Assembly (NCBI RefSeq): GCF_015354575.1
Contig: NZ_JACAFQ010000002.1
Span: 784 to 64,783 of the forward strand
DNA: 64,000 nt
DNA from: Pseudomonas sp. UFMG81
GTDB taxonomy: Bacteria; Pseudomonadota; Gammaproteobacteria; Pseudomonadales; Pseudomonadaceae
Direction of reading: 5' to 3'
How positions within the stretch are numbered: position 1 is the stretch's first letter; every line of letters begins with the position of its first letter. A program made the translations under genes and the position numbers. The notes under the pieces were generated by a model. That model was not told the origin of the DNA. It did not search any database and worked only from the letters and a program-made list of their open reading frames with translations. Below are positions 17,270 to 25,599 of this stretch, in pieces.

Positions 17270-20200
17270 GCTTGATCATCTACGCCAAGTTCCTCCTCGA
17301 CAATCTCGACGCCCACACGCCCGATGGCCCGGCACGCATCGCCGCCTTCCGCCAGCACAGCCTCGCCACCTTCGAAGCGCTGCAGGACAGCTTCCTGCTG
17401 GGCTGGGCGCTGGACCTGGAGCAAGAGCTGCGCTTCACCGACAGTGCCGGCAACGAGGTGATGCGCCTGGCCAAGGGCCTTGGCGAACGGCGCATCACCG
17501 GCTACGCCAACTGCCCGGCCAATGGCGTGCTGAACATCGTGCACCGCTTCGAAAGCCTGGCCTTCGTGCCCATCGGCGGCACCCCCTACCAGCTGGTCGA
17601 GCAGGTGGCGGCGGGCCAGAGCCCACAGCGCTTCGAAGGGGTGCTCGACGGCAACGGCCAGGCCACCATCAGCGGCTGCCACGCCAACCGCCGCTACCGC
17701 CTGCACTTCCACCCCAAGGTCGGCGCGGCCGAGGTCCAGGCCCTGTACGCCTCCTACGACAGCCTGCTCGACCAGCTCAAGGGTTGGTTGGACGGCGAGT
17801 GGGCCGAGCGCATCGCCCCACATTGGGACCGCATGCCGCCGGTGGGGTCGATGCAGCGGGTGAACGACATCCACAAGGCGATGGCCAAGGGTGTCGGCAG
17901 CGTGCTGATGAACCTGTTCGACGACCTCAAGGCCTTGGTCAAGCTGCTGTTCAACCTCGACGGCGCGCGCGACCAGCTGTTGCAGTTCATCAGCGAGGCC
18001 GACTTCGACAAGCTCAAGGCCCAGGCCGGCAGCCTGCTGCACACCGCCTACCTGATGCTCGACGACGAGCTGCTGATGTTCTACTACGCCACCGCGATCC
18101 TGCAGTGGCTGGCGCTGAGCCCGCCCGAGTGGCAGGCCCAGGCCTACGCCATGCTCAATGCCGGGCTGTTGCTGGATGTGCTGTTGGGGATCGTGCTGTC
18201 CGGCGGCCTGGGGCTGGCGTTCCGCCTAACGGCCAAGGGCGTCAAGTACGCCAGCAATGCCGCTCGTGGCGCCGACGGCTTGCTGGACGGCCTGCAACGG
18301 CTGATCGACCTCAGTCGCCAGCATGCCCTGGCGGCCCACACCAAACGTGCCCAGCCGCTCCTGACCGGCGGCAGTGTCGAGGTCAACAGCGCGGCCAAGG
18401 TGCCGCTGGCGATCAAGAGCGCCCCGCAGGACCTCGACCTGGTCGTGGACGACGCCGTGTCGGTGGTGCGCGGCAAGCGCCACAGCACGCTAAGGGTGGA
18501 GCAGGAGCTCGACCTGCCCGACGCCCCCAGCCAGCCGCGCACCCCCAGCGACAAGCCCGCCCAGCGCGCCGACGAAACCGCCACCCACCGCTGCCCGGTG
18601 TCGATGGTCACCGGCGAGGAGCTGCTCACCCTCAAGGACGCCGAGCTGTTCGGCGTGTTGCCGGTGGAGTGGGTGCGCCTGTACCGCACCAGCGCGGCCG
18701 AGATCGACCACGGCCTGGGCCCCGGCTGGAGCCACAGCCTGAGCCACCGCTTGCAGGCCGACGGCCAGGGCGTGCTGTGGTGCGACCACGAAAACCGCCG
18801 CACCCGCTTCCCGATGCCGGACAGCCGGCGCCCGGTGATCGGCAACAGCCTGTGCAGCGCGGCCATCTACCTGGGCCAGGCCGACGGCGAACTGGTGATC
18901 GCCGAAGCCGGCGCGCGCCCGCGCTACCTGCACTTCATCGACGGCCGGCTGATGGCGCTGAGCGACGCCTACGGCAACCGCGTCAGCCTGGCCTACGACC
19001 ACGGCGGCCGTTTGCAGCACATCGACAACGGCGCCGGCAACCGCCTGCTGCTGAGCTACCAGCACGGCCGCCTGGTGACGGTGGAGCAGCAGTTCTGGCA
19101 GTCGATGTACGACAGCAAGGGGCGCGAGCAGGCGCCCTGGGTGCGGGTGGCGACCCTGGCCACCTACCACTACAACGACGCCGGGCAACTGACCGAGGCC
19201 GGCAACGGCCTGGACGAGCGCGAGCGCTACCGCTACGACGCCGCCAACGTCATCCTCGAGCGCCAGCTGGCGGGGGGCGCGGCGTTCTACTGGGAGTGGG
19301 AAGGCGAGGGCCGGCACGCCCGCTGCGTGCGCCACTGGTCCAGCGTGCCGGGCCTGGAGGCCCGCTACCAGTGGGACGGCCAGGGCGGCGTGACGGTGCG
19401 CAACGCCGATGGCAGCCAGCAGTTCTACCAGCACGACGACAAGGCCCGGCTGGTGCGCCAGGTTGACGCCGACGGCGCCGAGCACCACAAGACCTACGAC
19501 GCCAAGGGCCGACTGATCGGCGAACGCAACCCGCTGGGCGCCGAAACCTTCTACAGCTACGACGACGCCGGCTACTTGCTGTCGGTGCGCCCCGAGGACG
19601 GCGAGGCCACCCACTACCACTACCGCGACGGCCATGTGTGCGAGGTGCGCCGTGGCCAGGCGCGCTGGCTGTACCAGCGCAATGCCCAGGGCGATGTGCT
19701 CAGCCAGACCGACCCCTGCGGGCAGGTCACCGGCTACCGCTACGACGAACAGGGTCGCCTGGTCGCCATCCGCCAGGCCGACGGCGGCGTGCACGAGCTG
19801 GGCTGGAACCCCTCCGGGCAACTGGTCAGCGAAGCCCTGCCCGGCGGCGGCTCGCGGCGCTACCGCTACGACGCCCTCGGCCGCCTGGTGATGCGCCTGC
19901 GCGAAAATGCCTCGGCCACCCAGTACACCTGGGACCTGGCCGGGCGCCTGAGCGAAGTGTCGCTACCTGGTGGAGGCGTGCGCCGCTATCAATACAACGC
20001 CTACGGCCGGGTGACCGCGCAAAGCGACGAGCTGGGCCGGGTGACCCGCTTCGAATACGAAGGCGGCCTGCACCTGCCGTCGCGGCGCATCAACCCCGAT
20101 GGCAGCTGCCTGCATTACCGCTACGACAACGGCCAGCTGCAACTGTCGCAAGTCATCAACGAGCGCGACGAATGCTACCGCCTGGCCTACCACGCCAACG

Positions 20201-22086
20201 GCCTGCTCGCCGAGGAAACCGGCTTCGACGGGCGCGTCACCCGCTACGGCTACGACCTCAACGGCCAGTTGCTGGAAAAGACCGAGCTGGGCGACGACGG
20301 CGAGCCCTGGCTGACCCGCTACACCCGCGACAAGCAAGGCCGGCTGCTGGTCAAGACCCTGCCCGACGGCCAGCAGGTCAGCCACCAGTACGACGCCCTG
20401 GGCCGCCTGGTGCGGGTGGACGACGGCCACTGGCCGCTGGCCTACGAGTACGACCTGTGCGACCGCCTGATCACCGAGCACCAGGGCTGGGCGACCCTGC
20501 ACTACGGCTATGACCTGATGGGCCAGGTCAGCCACTGCCGCCTGCCCGACGGCAGCCGCCTCGACTACCGCTACCAGCCCGGTGGCCACCTGCAAACCAT
20601 CGACCTCGACGGCCAGCGCCTCACCGCCCACCGCCACGGCCTCGGCCAGGAACTGGCCCGCGAGCAGGGCGAGTTGCTCAGCCAGTTCCAGCATGACGGC
20701 CAGGGCCGCCTGGTAAGCCAACGGGTCGATCGCAAGGAAGGCCCGGTGTTCATGCGCCGCTACCACTACGACGACAGTGGCAACCTGGCACGCCTGGAGG
20801 ACACCCGCCGCGGCACCCGCAATTACCACTACGACCCCCTGGACCGCTTGACCAGCGTGCGCGGCGAACTGGCCGAGTACTTCGTCCACGACCCCGCCGG
20901 CAACCTCCTGGCCCAGAGCGGCCTGCGCGGCGACCCCCGCGACGTGCGGGTACAGGCCAACCGCCTGCTGATGCACGGCGACTGCCATTACAGCTACGAC
21001 CGCTTCGGCAACCAGGCCAGCGAACGCCGCGGCCACGGCCAGCAGCTGGTCACCGATTACCACTACGACAGCCAGCACCGCCTGGCCAGCGTCCAGCTGC
21101 CCGACGGCCGCCAGGCCCGCTACCGCTACGATGCCTTCGGCCGGCGCGTGTCCAAGGACGTCGACGGCACCCAGACCGCCTTCATCTGGCAAGGCGAGCG
21201 CCTGCTGGCCGAGCACTGCCAGGGCCGCTGGCGCAGCTACGTGTACGAACCCGGCAGCTTCCGCCCGATGGTGATGCTGCTACGCGACGGCGACACCCCC
21301 GCCGAGGCCCTGCACTACCACCTCGACCACCTCGGCACCCCCCAGGAGCTGACCGCCGCCAACGGCCGCATCCGCTGGTCGGCGCGCTACCGCGCCTACG
21401 GCCACGTGCTGCGGCTGGACGTGGACCACGTCGACAACCCCCTGCGCTTCCAGGGGCAGTACTACGATGAAGAAACCGGGCTGCACTACAACCGGCACCG
21501 CTATTACAACCCGCAGACAGGACGGTACCTGACGCCGGATCCGATTGGACTGGCGGGTGGGGTTAATGGGTATTTGTATGGTGTGAACCCGACGGGGTGG
21601 GTGGATCCGTTGGGGTTGGCGGCGTGTTGTCCGGAAGTATTCACTTATAAGGGAGTGCCAGTTAGTGCTGGGGTTCGAAACCATTTGGAAAGGTTTGATG
21701 GCTACGATAAAGATACTGGTATCAAAGGGGCTCATAATCGGGAAGAGTTTATGCGAGCCGTAGCTGATCATGACTTGTATATTATTCGTGAGGAAGTTAG
21801 TGATGTTCCTGGTTTGACGGAAGTTTTCTACGGTCGAGATAAGCTGAACGCCCAAGGAGATGTGATTGGGCTAAGGCAGTTCAAAAATCAGAAAACTGTT
21901 TATGATCCTAGTGTCATCTCTGCTAGTGATGTCTACTCAAATGGCTTAGAGGCGGCGCGGTTGGGTTATGAAAAGGCAGTGGCTTCGGGGGTGGTTTCAT
22001 ACAGTCAGGTTGTTCGTGGTGTGAAATTTCGTGTGTATATCAATAGTGATAAGGTTGTCGTAAATTTTCATCCGTCATTGAGGTGA
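17266..22086 (+). CDS. Rhs-repeat polymorphic toxin, T6SS effector
   Basis: A 1606-residue Rhs protein. The N-terminal region (1-430) has no PAAR motif that I can see but holds hydrophobic segments around 265-330 (FYYATAILQWLALS, LLLDVLLGIVLSGGLGLAF). A DUF6531-like start lies near 440 (HRCPVSMVTGEELL). The YD/Rhs repeats that form the shell (YRYDALGRL and similar) follow, and the core ends at [20 protein letters not shown]...PLGL near 1447. The last 155 residues are low-GC and form the variable toxin tip, with KGAHNREEF, KTVYDPS and FRVYI...NFHP motifs. These suggest a BECR/EndoU or CdiA-CT type RNase; that is inference. Its cognate immunity gene follows with a GTGA overlap. Confidence 0.92.
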   Translation: MSLIIYAKFLLDNLDAHTPDGPARIAAFRQHSLATFEALQDSFLLGWALDLEQELRFTDSAGNEVMRLAKGLGERRITGYANCPANGVLNIVHRFESLAFVPIGGTPYQLVEQVAAGQSPQRFEGVLDGNGQATISGCHANRRYRLHFHPKVGAAEVQALYASYDSLLDQLKGWLDGEWAERIAPHWDRMPPVGSMQRVNDIHKAMAKGVGSVLMNLFDDLKALVKLLFNLDGARDQLLQFISEADFDKLKAQAGSLLHTAYLMLDDELLMFYYATAILQWLALSPPEWQAQAYAMLNAGLLLDVLLGIVLSGGLGLAFRLTAKGVKYASNAARGADGLLDGLQRLIDLSRQHALAAHTKRAQPLLTGGSVEVNSAAKVPLAIKSAPQDLDLVVDDAVSVVRGKRHSTLRVEQELDLPDAPSQPRTPSDKPAQRADETATHRCPVSMVTGEELLTLKDAELFGVLPVEWVRLYRTSAAEIDHGLGPGWSHSLSHRLQADGQGVLWCDHENRRTRFPMPDSRRPVIGNSLCSAAIYLGQADGELVIAEAGARPRYLHFIDGRLMALSDAYGNRVSLAYDHGGRLQHIDNGAGNRLLLSYQHGRLVTVEQQFWQSMYDSKGREQAPWVRVATLATYHYNDAGQLTEAGNGLDERERYRYDAANVILERQLAGGAAFYWEWEGEGRHARCVRHWSSVPGLEARYQWDGQGGVTVRNADGSQQFYQHDDKARLVRQVDADGAEHHKTYDAKGRLIGERNPLGAETFYSYDDAGYLLSVRPEDGEATHYHYRDGHVCEVRRGQARWLYQRNAQGDVLSQTDPCGQVTGYRYDEQGRLVAIRQADGGVHELGWNPSGQLVSEALPGGGSRRYRYDALGRLVMRLRENASATQYTWDLAGRLSEVSLPGGGVRRYQYNAYGRVTAQSDELGRVTRFEYEGGLHLPSRRINPDGSCLHYRYDNGQLQLSQVINERDECYRLAYHANGLLAEETGFDGRVTRYGYDLNGQLLEKTELGDDGEPWLTRYTRDKQGRLLVKTLPDGQQVSHQYDALGRLVRVDDGHWPLAYEYDLCDRLITEHQGWATLHYGYDLMGQVSHCRLPDGSRLDYRYQPGGHLQTIDLDGQRLTAHRHGLGQELAREQGELLSQFQHDGQGRLVSQRVDRKEGPVFMRRYHYDDSGNLARLEDTRRGTRNYHYDPLDRLTSVRGELAEYFVHDPAGNLLAQSGLRGDPRDVRVQANRLLMHGDCHYSYDRFGNQASERRGHGQQLVTDYHYDSQHRLASVQLPDGRQARYRYDAFGRRVSKDVDGTQTAFIWQGERLLAEHCQGRWRSYVYEPGSFRPMVMLLRDGDTPAEALHYHLDHLGTPQELTAANGRIRWSARYRAYGHVLRLDVDHVDNPLRFQGQYYDEETGLHYNRHRYYNPQTGRYLTPDPIGLAGGVNGYLYGVNPTGWVDPLGLAACCPEVFTYKGVPVSAGVRNHLERFDGYDKDTGIKGAHNREEFMRAVADHDLYIIREEVSDVPGLTEVFYGRDKLNAQGDVIGLRQFKNQKTVYDPSVISASDVYSNGLEAARLGYEKAVASGVVSYSQVVRGVKFRVYINSDKVVVNFHPSLR
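21397..21641. repeat. 245-bp Rhs core repeat, copy 1
   Basis: These bases at the end of the rhs core recur at 22525-22769 with only a handful of differences. The identity stops just inside the toxin tip (GGAAGTATT), the place where tips are exchanged. Confidence 0.9.
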
Positions 22087-22457
22087 GTGTTGTGGCCCAA
22101 TTTAGTTCTGCTGAAATTGTTAGTGCGTGCCTAATGGATTTTCGAGATTCAGGGGCAAAATATGTAGAGAGCTATCTGGATGTTTTGCTTGATTGTTTGC
22201 TGCAGTTTGAGGGTGTCGGTATTGAGATGTCTGGCGTGTTTGTTCAGAAAGATGAGGATCTAGATAATATGCCAGCATACCTGGTTGATTTTGAAAATGG
22301 AATGGCGTTCGAGTTTATTGGGGAGTCTGCTGTGTATAAGATGTCTGAAGGTGCGAGGATGATTTTTGATTGGTGCGAGATGAATGTGAGTAAGGATAAA
22401 GCGGAGGTGATGAATAAGTGTAGTCGTTTGGTTTGTTTGTACGGTGACTATGGCTAA
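22083..22457 (+). CDS. Probable cognate immunity protein of the Rhs toxin (family A, copy 1)
   Basis: A 124-residue acidic protein with no signal peptide. It shares the family-A pattern seen in seven domains here: LL..FEGVGIEMSGVF, a CD/EDLDNMPAYL-like acidic turn, MAFEFIGE, and ARMIFDWCEMNV. The start GTG at 22083 overlaps the rhs stop (GTGA), with GAGG just upstream. Position directly after a toxin tip, small size and acidity argue for immunity. Copies after the other tips strengthen this. It may belong to the CdiI group, but I cannot confirm that. Confidence 0.75.
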   Translation: MSVVAQFSSAEIVSACLMDFRDSGAKYVESYLDVLLDCLLQFEGVGIEMSGVFVQKDEDLDNMPAYLVDFENGMAFEFIGESAVYKMSEGARMIFDWCEMNVSKDKAEVMNKCSRLVCLYGDYG

Positions 22458-22515
22458 TTGGCTGATTTTTGTGTTTGGATAAGTAGTTGTGAATGGTCGT
22501 GTGCGAACGTGAAAG

Positions 22516-23217
22516 TTGGCAGTATACGGCCACGTGTTGCGGCTGGACGTGGACCACGTCGACAACCCCCTGCGCTTCCAGGGGCAGTACTACGATGAAG
22601 AAACCGGGCTGCATTACAACCGGCACCGCTATTACAACCCGCAGACAGGACGGTACCTGACGCCGGATCCGATTGGACTGGCGGGTGGGGTTAATGGGTA
22701 TTTGTATGGTGTGAACCCGACGGGGTGGGTGGATCCGTTGGGGTTGGAGGCGTGTTGTCCGGAAGTATTTACCTACCGGGGGATGCCGGTTAACAAAGGT
22801 ATAAAACAGCATATGGAGAAGTTTGATGGTTTTACCCAAAAGCATGGAGTTAAAGGGGCGCATAGTCGCAGTGAGTTTATGAGGGTGGTGGATGAAAAAC
22901 GGTTGCGCGTGATTTCGGAGACTCCAGGCGATGTTAAGGGCATTACACAGGTGTTTTATGAGGGGGATGCTTTGGATAGAGGGCTGAATGTGGTTGGTGT
23001 TAAGGAGTTTCGTACGCCGAAAACGCTTTATGATGACCTTCAACACTCAACGAATAGGGTTTATCTTAATGGCCTAAGAGCGGCATTGCTAAAGTATCGA
23101 GAGGCGGTTGCGGAAGGTGCAACTGGTTATAATTCTTCTTACAATGGTATGACTTTTAGGGTTTACTTGAATAAAGATACTAAGGCAGTGTCAAATTTTC
23201 ATCCGTCTATCAAGTAA
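22516..23217 (+). CDS. Orphan Rhs C-terminal toxin cassette (tip 2)
   Basis: 233 codons containing the last 75 residues of the Rhs core (copy of the main rhs gene, ending [17 protein letters not shown]...PLGLE) fused to a second toxin tip. The tip parallels that of the main gene: [10 protein letters not shown] versus [19 protein letters not shown] versus KGAHNREEF, KTLYDD versus KTVYDP, FRVYLN...NFHPSIK versus FRVYIN...NFHPSLR. The first possible start is a TTG without a good ribosome site, so this is probably a silent cassette that can recombine into the main gene. Confidence 0.8.
   Translation: MAVYGHVLRLDVDHVDNPLRFQGQYYDEETGLHYNRHRYYNPQTGRYLTPDPIGLAGGVNGYLYGVNPTGWVDPLGLEACCPEVFTYRGMPVNKGIKQHMEKFDGFTQKHGVKGAHSRSEFMRVVDEKRLRVISETPGDVKGITQVFYEGDALDRGLNVVGVKEFRTPKTLYDDLQHSTNRVYLNGLRAALLKYREAVAEGATGYNSSYNGMTFRVYLNKDTKAVSNFHPSIK
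22525..22769. repeat. 245-bp Rhs core repeat, copy 2
   Basis: It is nearly identical to 21397-21641. The seen differences include C/T in CACGTG(C/T)TG and in CTGCA(C/T)TAC. This gives the homology arm for swapping tip 2 onto the main gene. Confidence 0.9.
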
Positions 23218-23232
23218 TTTTTTGGGGGCTTC

Positions 23233-23988
23233 ATGTTTAGTGAGAATGATTTGGGGGTGATGGGGGCTTGCATGCTTGATTTCAATTTGTGTAAAAGTTT
23301 GGAGCGTGAAAGTTTTATTGCTGTTCTGCTTGATCGGCTGTTAAGCCTTGAAGGTATTGGTACAGAAATGTCGGGGGTCTTCCTAGGGTGTGATAGCGAC
23401 CCGCGCAGTATTCCAGACTATTTGGATGCTGATGGGTTTTGTATGTCGTTTGAATATATGGATGAGTATGTTGTTTGCTCCATGCTTGAAGGTGCGAAGT
23501 ATATAGAGGAGTGGTGTGATAAAAATGTGGTTTTTGAAAGGGAGTCAGTGGTTTGTCTCAGTAGAAAGCTGGTGGGGCTTTATGGCGGCATGACTAATCT
23601 TGTGAGTAGTGGTGTTCCGAAAAATAGCTTGTTGGATTTTTATCTTTACTCCAGTTTGCAGGTGAATAGCTATGTTGGGGTTTTGTTGGAGTGTCTTTTG
23701 AGTTTCGATGGGGTGGGGGTAGGTATGTCGGGAGTGTACCTGGAGTGCGATGAGGATCCAGATAACATCCCGGCTTACCTGAATCCTAAAGGAGGTAAAA
23801 TGTCATTTGAGTTTATGGGGGAGTACGTTGTTTGCTCTATGTCTGTGGGGGCTTGTTATATTCGTGATTGGTGTGGGAAAAATGTCCGCTCTGAAGATAT
23901 GGGTTCTGAAAGGTCAGTGATAATGGCTGCGTGTGATAAGTTGGTGGAGCTCTACAAGGGGTATGATGACGCTAGATTTGGAACTTAA
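23233..23988 (+). CDS. Two-domain immunity-like protein (family A, tandem fusion)
   Basis: 251 residues holding two complete family-A domains. Domain 1 (about 1-115) has LLSLEGIGTEMSGVFLGCDSD, IPDYL, MSFEYMDEYVVCSM and YIEEWCDKNV. Domain 2 (about 130-250) has LLSFDGVGVGMSGVYLECDED, IPAYL, MSFEFMGEYVVCSM and YIRDWCGKNV. It begins with ATG 16 bases after the orphan toxin tip, with GGGGG upstream, so it should be immunity for tip 2. The internal duplication may let it bind two toxins or two surfaces. It is low-GC like its neighbours. Confidence 0.75.
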   Translation: MFSENDLGVMGACMLDFNLCKSLERESFIAVLLDRLLSLEGIGTEMSGVFLGCDSDPRSIPDYLDADGFCMSFEYMDEYVVCSMLEGAKYIEEWCDKNVVFERESVVCLSRKLVGLYGGMTNLVSSGVPKNSLLDFYLYSSLQVNSYVGVLLECLLSFDGVGVGMSGVYLECDEDPDNIPAYLNPKGGKMSFEFMGEYVVCSMSVGACYIRDWCGKNVRSEDMGSERSVIMAACDKLVELYKGYDDARFGT

Positions 23989-24038
23989 AAAGGTATGGGT
24001 TTGGTAATCTAATATGGAGCGGATTTCGAAGGGGCTTG

Positions 24039-24260
24039 ATGACGTACTATGGGGCGTCGTCAGATTTGTGTGCGCGAGTTTCCGAACTGCTAGGTCTAGC
24101 TGTTGAAGAGATGGGAGGGGATTGGAGAATAATTCTAGCCGACGTTCGCTTGATTTCTCCAGTGATTCATATTCTTGAAAGGTGTAAGGCGCCTTGGATG
24201 GTTAGGGCTGCTATCGAATGTGTTTTGGTGGAATGCTTATATGGGTATCTCGATAAATAA
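24039..24260 (+). pseudogene. Truncated copy of the family-B protein
   Basis: 73 codons from ATG 24039 that match the first two thirds of the 118-residue protein at 26413: YYGASSDLCARVSELLGL versus YFGAPPDVCLRVARLLGL, DWRIILADV versus DWEIILADV, and PWMVRAAIECVLVECL versus PWMVRAAIGCVLVESL. Similarity stops near base 24240, where sequence homologous to a toxin tip begins. The gene therefore looks cut by a deletion or recombination. AAGGGG precedes the ATG. Family B is not one that I recognise; an immunity role is inferred only from location. Confidence 0.65.
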
Positions 24261-24419
24261 GGTCTATTTGTCAGGGTCGCGAACGGCGTTGTTAGGTGTT
24301 ATGAGGCGATTAAAAATGGAAGTAGGCTGTATGATTCGAGTTGTGATTGTATGGGCTTTAGGGTGTATTTAGACATGGAGACAAAGGTGGTAAGAAATTT
24401 TCATTCGAAAGCGGAGTGA
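24256..24419 (+). pseudogene. Frameshifted remnant of a third toxin tip
   Basis: The sequence translates in two frames to a tail resembling tip 2. NKVYLSGSRTALL parallels [13 protein letters not shown]. After a frame change near 24296, CYEAIKNGSRLYDSS, then GFRVYLDMETKVVRNFH, parallel [15 protein letters not shown] and [17 protein letters not shown]. It ends at TGA 24417-24419, overlapping a family-A immunity start just as the intact tip does. Only the last 50-odd residues survive. Confidence 0.75.
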
Positions 24420-24829
24420 GTTTAATTATGAATGTCATGAAGTGTGAGGTATTTGACTTATGTTTAACGGGCTTCAGGGGTTGCAGAGATGTGGAGTGCG
24501 GAAGTCTTCTTGAGGTAATGATTGACTCGCTCTTAAGGCTTGAGGGTATTGGCATGGAGATGTCAAGCGTCTTTCTTGGGTGTGATGCAGAGCCCGCAGG
24601 GCCGGAAGACATACCGAACAATGTTTTTTTAGGGCGTTTTGATATGTCATTTGAGTTTATGGGTGAGTATTTTGTTTGTCCAATGCCTGAAGGGGCTCTA
24701 GCTGTTTTGCAATGGTGTGAAGTTAACGTTTCGGAGAATAGGGAGAGGGTGCTTGAGAAGTGTGCTGAGATGGTGTTGTTTAGAGAGGTTGAAGGCTCAG
24801 GAGTCGCTAACGGTTGTAGGGGACGCTAA
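24416..24829 (+). CDS. Immunity-like protein (family A)
   Basis: 137 residues with the family-A signature: LLRLEGIGMEMSSVFLGCDAE, then MSFEFMGEYFVCPM and VLQWCEVNV. The start GTG at 24416 overlaps the stop of the decayed toxin tip in the same GTGA arrangement as the first toxin/immunity pair, with GGAG upstream; an ATG at 24428 is the alternative. An insertion (EPAGPEDIPNNVF) lengthens the acidic turn. It is presumably immunity kept after its toxin was lost. Confidence 0.7.
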   Translation: MSLIMNVMKCEVFDLCLTGFRGCRDVECGSLLEVMIDSLLRLEGIGMEMSSVFLGCDAEPAGPEDIPNNVFLGRFDMSFEFMGEYFVCPMPEGALAVLQWCEVNVSENRERVLEKCAEMVLFREVEGSGVANGCRGR

Positions 24830-24949
24830 AGAGGAGTGAGGTTTTGGGTATTTAGCTGTGCTTGATGGGGGCGGGGAGTCAATGGAGATAGGGAGGAGGC
24901 ATGCAATTAAGTGTTTAAGAGGTTTACGCCATCTTATAGGTGATTAGTT

Positions 24950-25339
24950 ATGCATAGTGCTGCGGGTAGGAAGATAATGGGTATCTGTATGGATATATTC
25001 AATGATACCTCTAGTTTGGAGTGTCGGTGCTTTGTAAGGGTTTTGCTGGATGGTTTGTTGAGGTTTGAAAGTGTCGGCTTGGAGATGTCTGGAGTTTTTC
25101 TTGGGTGTGATGAGGATTTAGGTAATGTGCCGGACTATCTAGAGTCGGGTGGGCTTGAGATGTCTTTTGAGTATATGGAAAGCTATGTTATTTGTTCAAT
25201 GCTGGAAGGGGCTAAATATATTGAGTGGTGGTGTGAAGAGAACGTGGTAATTGAAAGGGAAGTGGTGATGAATGACTGTAAAAGATTGGTGAGTCTTTAT
25301 AGTGATTTTGAAAGAGGGAGGAGGGCTTATAAGGGGTGA
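24950..25339 (+). CDS. Immunity-like protein (family A)
   Basis: 129 residues, a single family-A domain: LLRFESVGLEMSGVFLGCDED, VPDYL, MSFEYMESYVICSM, KYIEWWCEENV and VMNDCKRLVSLY. The start ATG is at 24950; upstream GGTGA is a weak ribosome site. No toxin tip could be read in the 120 bases before it, so it is an orphan immunity-like gene. Base composition is low-GC, like the rest of the array. Confidence 0.7.
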   Translation: MHSAAGRKIMGICMDIFNDTSSLECRCFVRVLLDGLLRFESVGLEMSGVFLGCDEDLGNVPDYLESGGLEMSFEYMESYVICSMLEGAKYIEWWCEENVVIEREVVMNDCKRLVSLYSDFERGRRAYKG

Positions 25340-25599
25340 AGTGCTAAGTGCTAAGAATGAAGAGGGCGGGCTTGTATAGGCATGGTGATCATGCCGAAAC
25401 GGTCTCTGATGAAGCTCTACATGCTACGGGTAAGTTGTAATTTGGAGGGTTGGCGGCTGTTTTGAGTAAGTGCAATGAAATGATTGGCGCGAAGGATGGC
25501 TCCTGTGTTCCATGTTGCGGCGACATAAGTCTTATCGTTTGTTCTGGCAAGAATATCAGGGCAGGCTCTGATGTTTATCCATCTTATAGAGAGGTTAAT
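25340..25599. other. Spacer in the immunity array with possible gene debris
   Basis: This 260-base spacer holds a 27-codon frame (25359-25442) ending HAETVSDEALHATGKL, and an in-frame extension upstream of the next gene from a TTG at 25450 (reads KCNEMIGAKDGSCVPCCGD). Neither resembles the toxin tips or immunity families seen here. They may be debris of other cassettes. Confidence 0.35.

Noticed and set aside
19963-21216. A 417-codon minus-strand frame across the rhs core
   Set aside because: It is a shadow of the repetitive rhs gene, with Val/Ala/Gly-rich sequence and no domain.
22516-23217. The orphan tip as an ordinary independent rhs gene
   Set aside because: It has only the last 75 residues of the core, a TTG start without a clear ribosome site, and a stop codon shortly before; a silent cassette is more likely.
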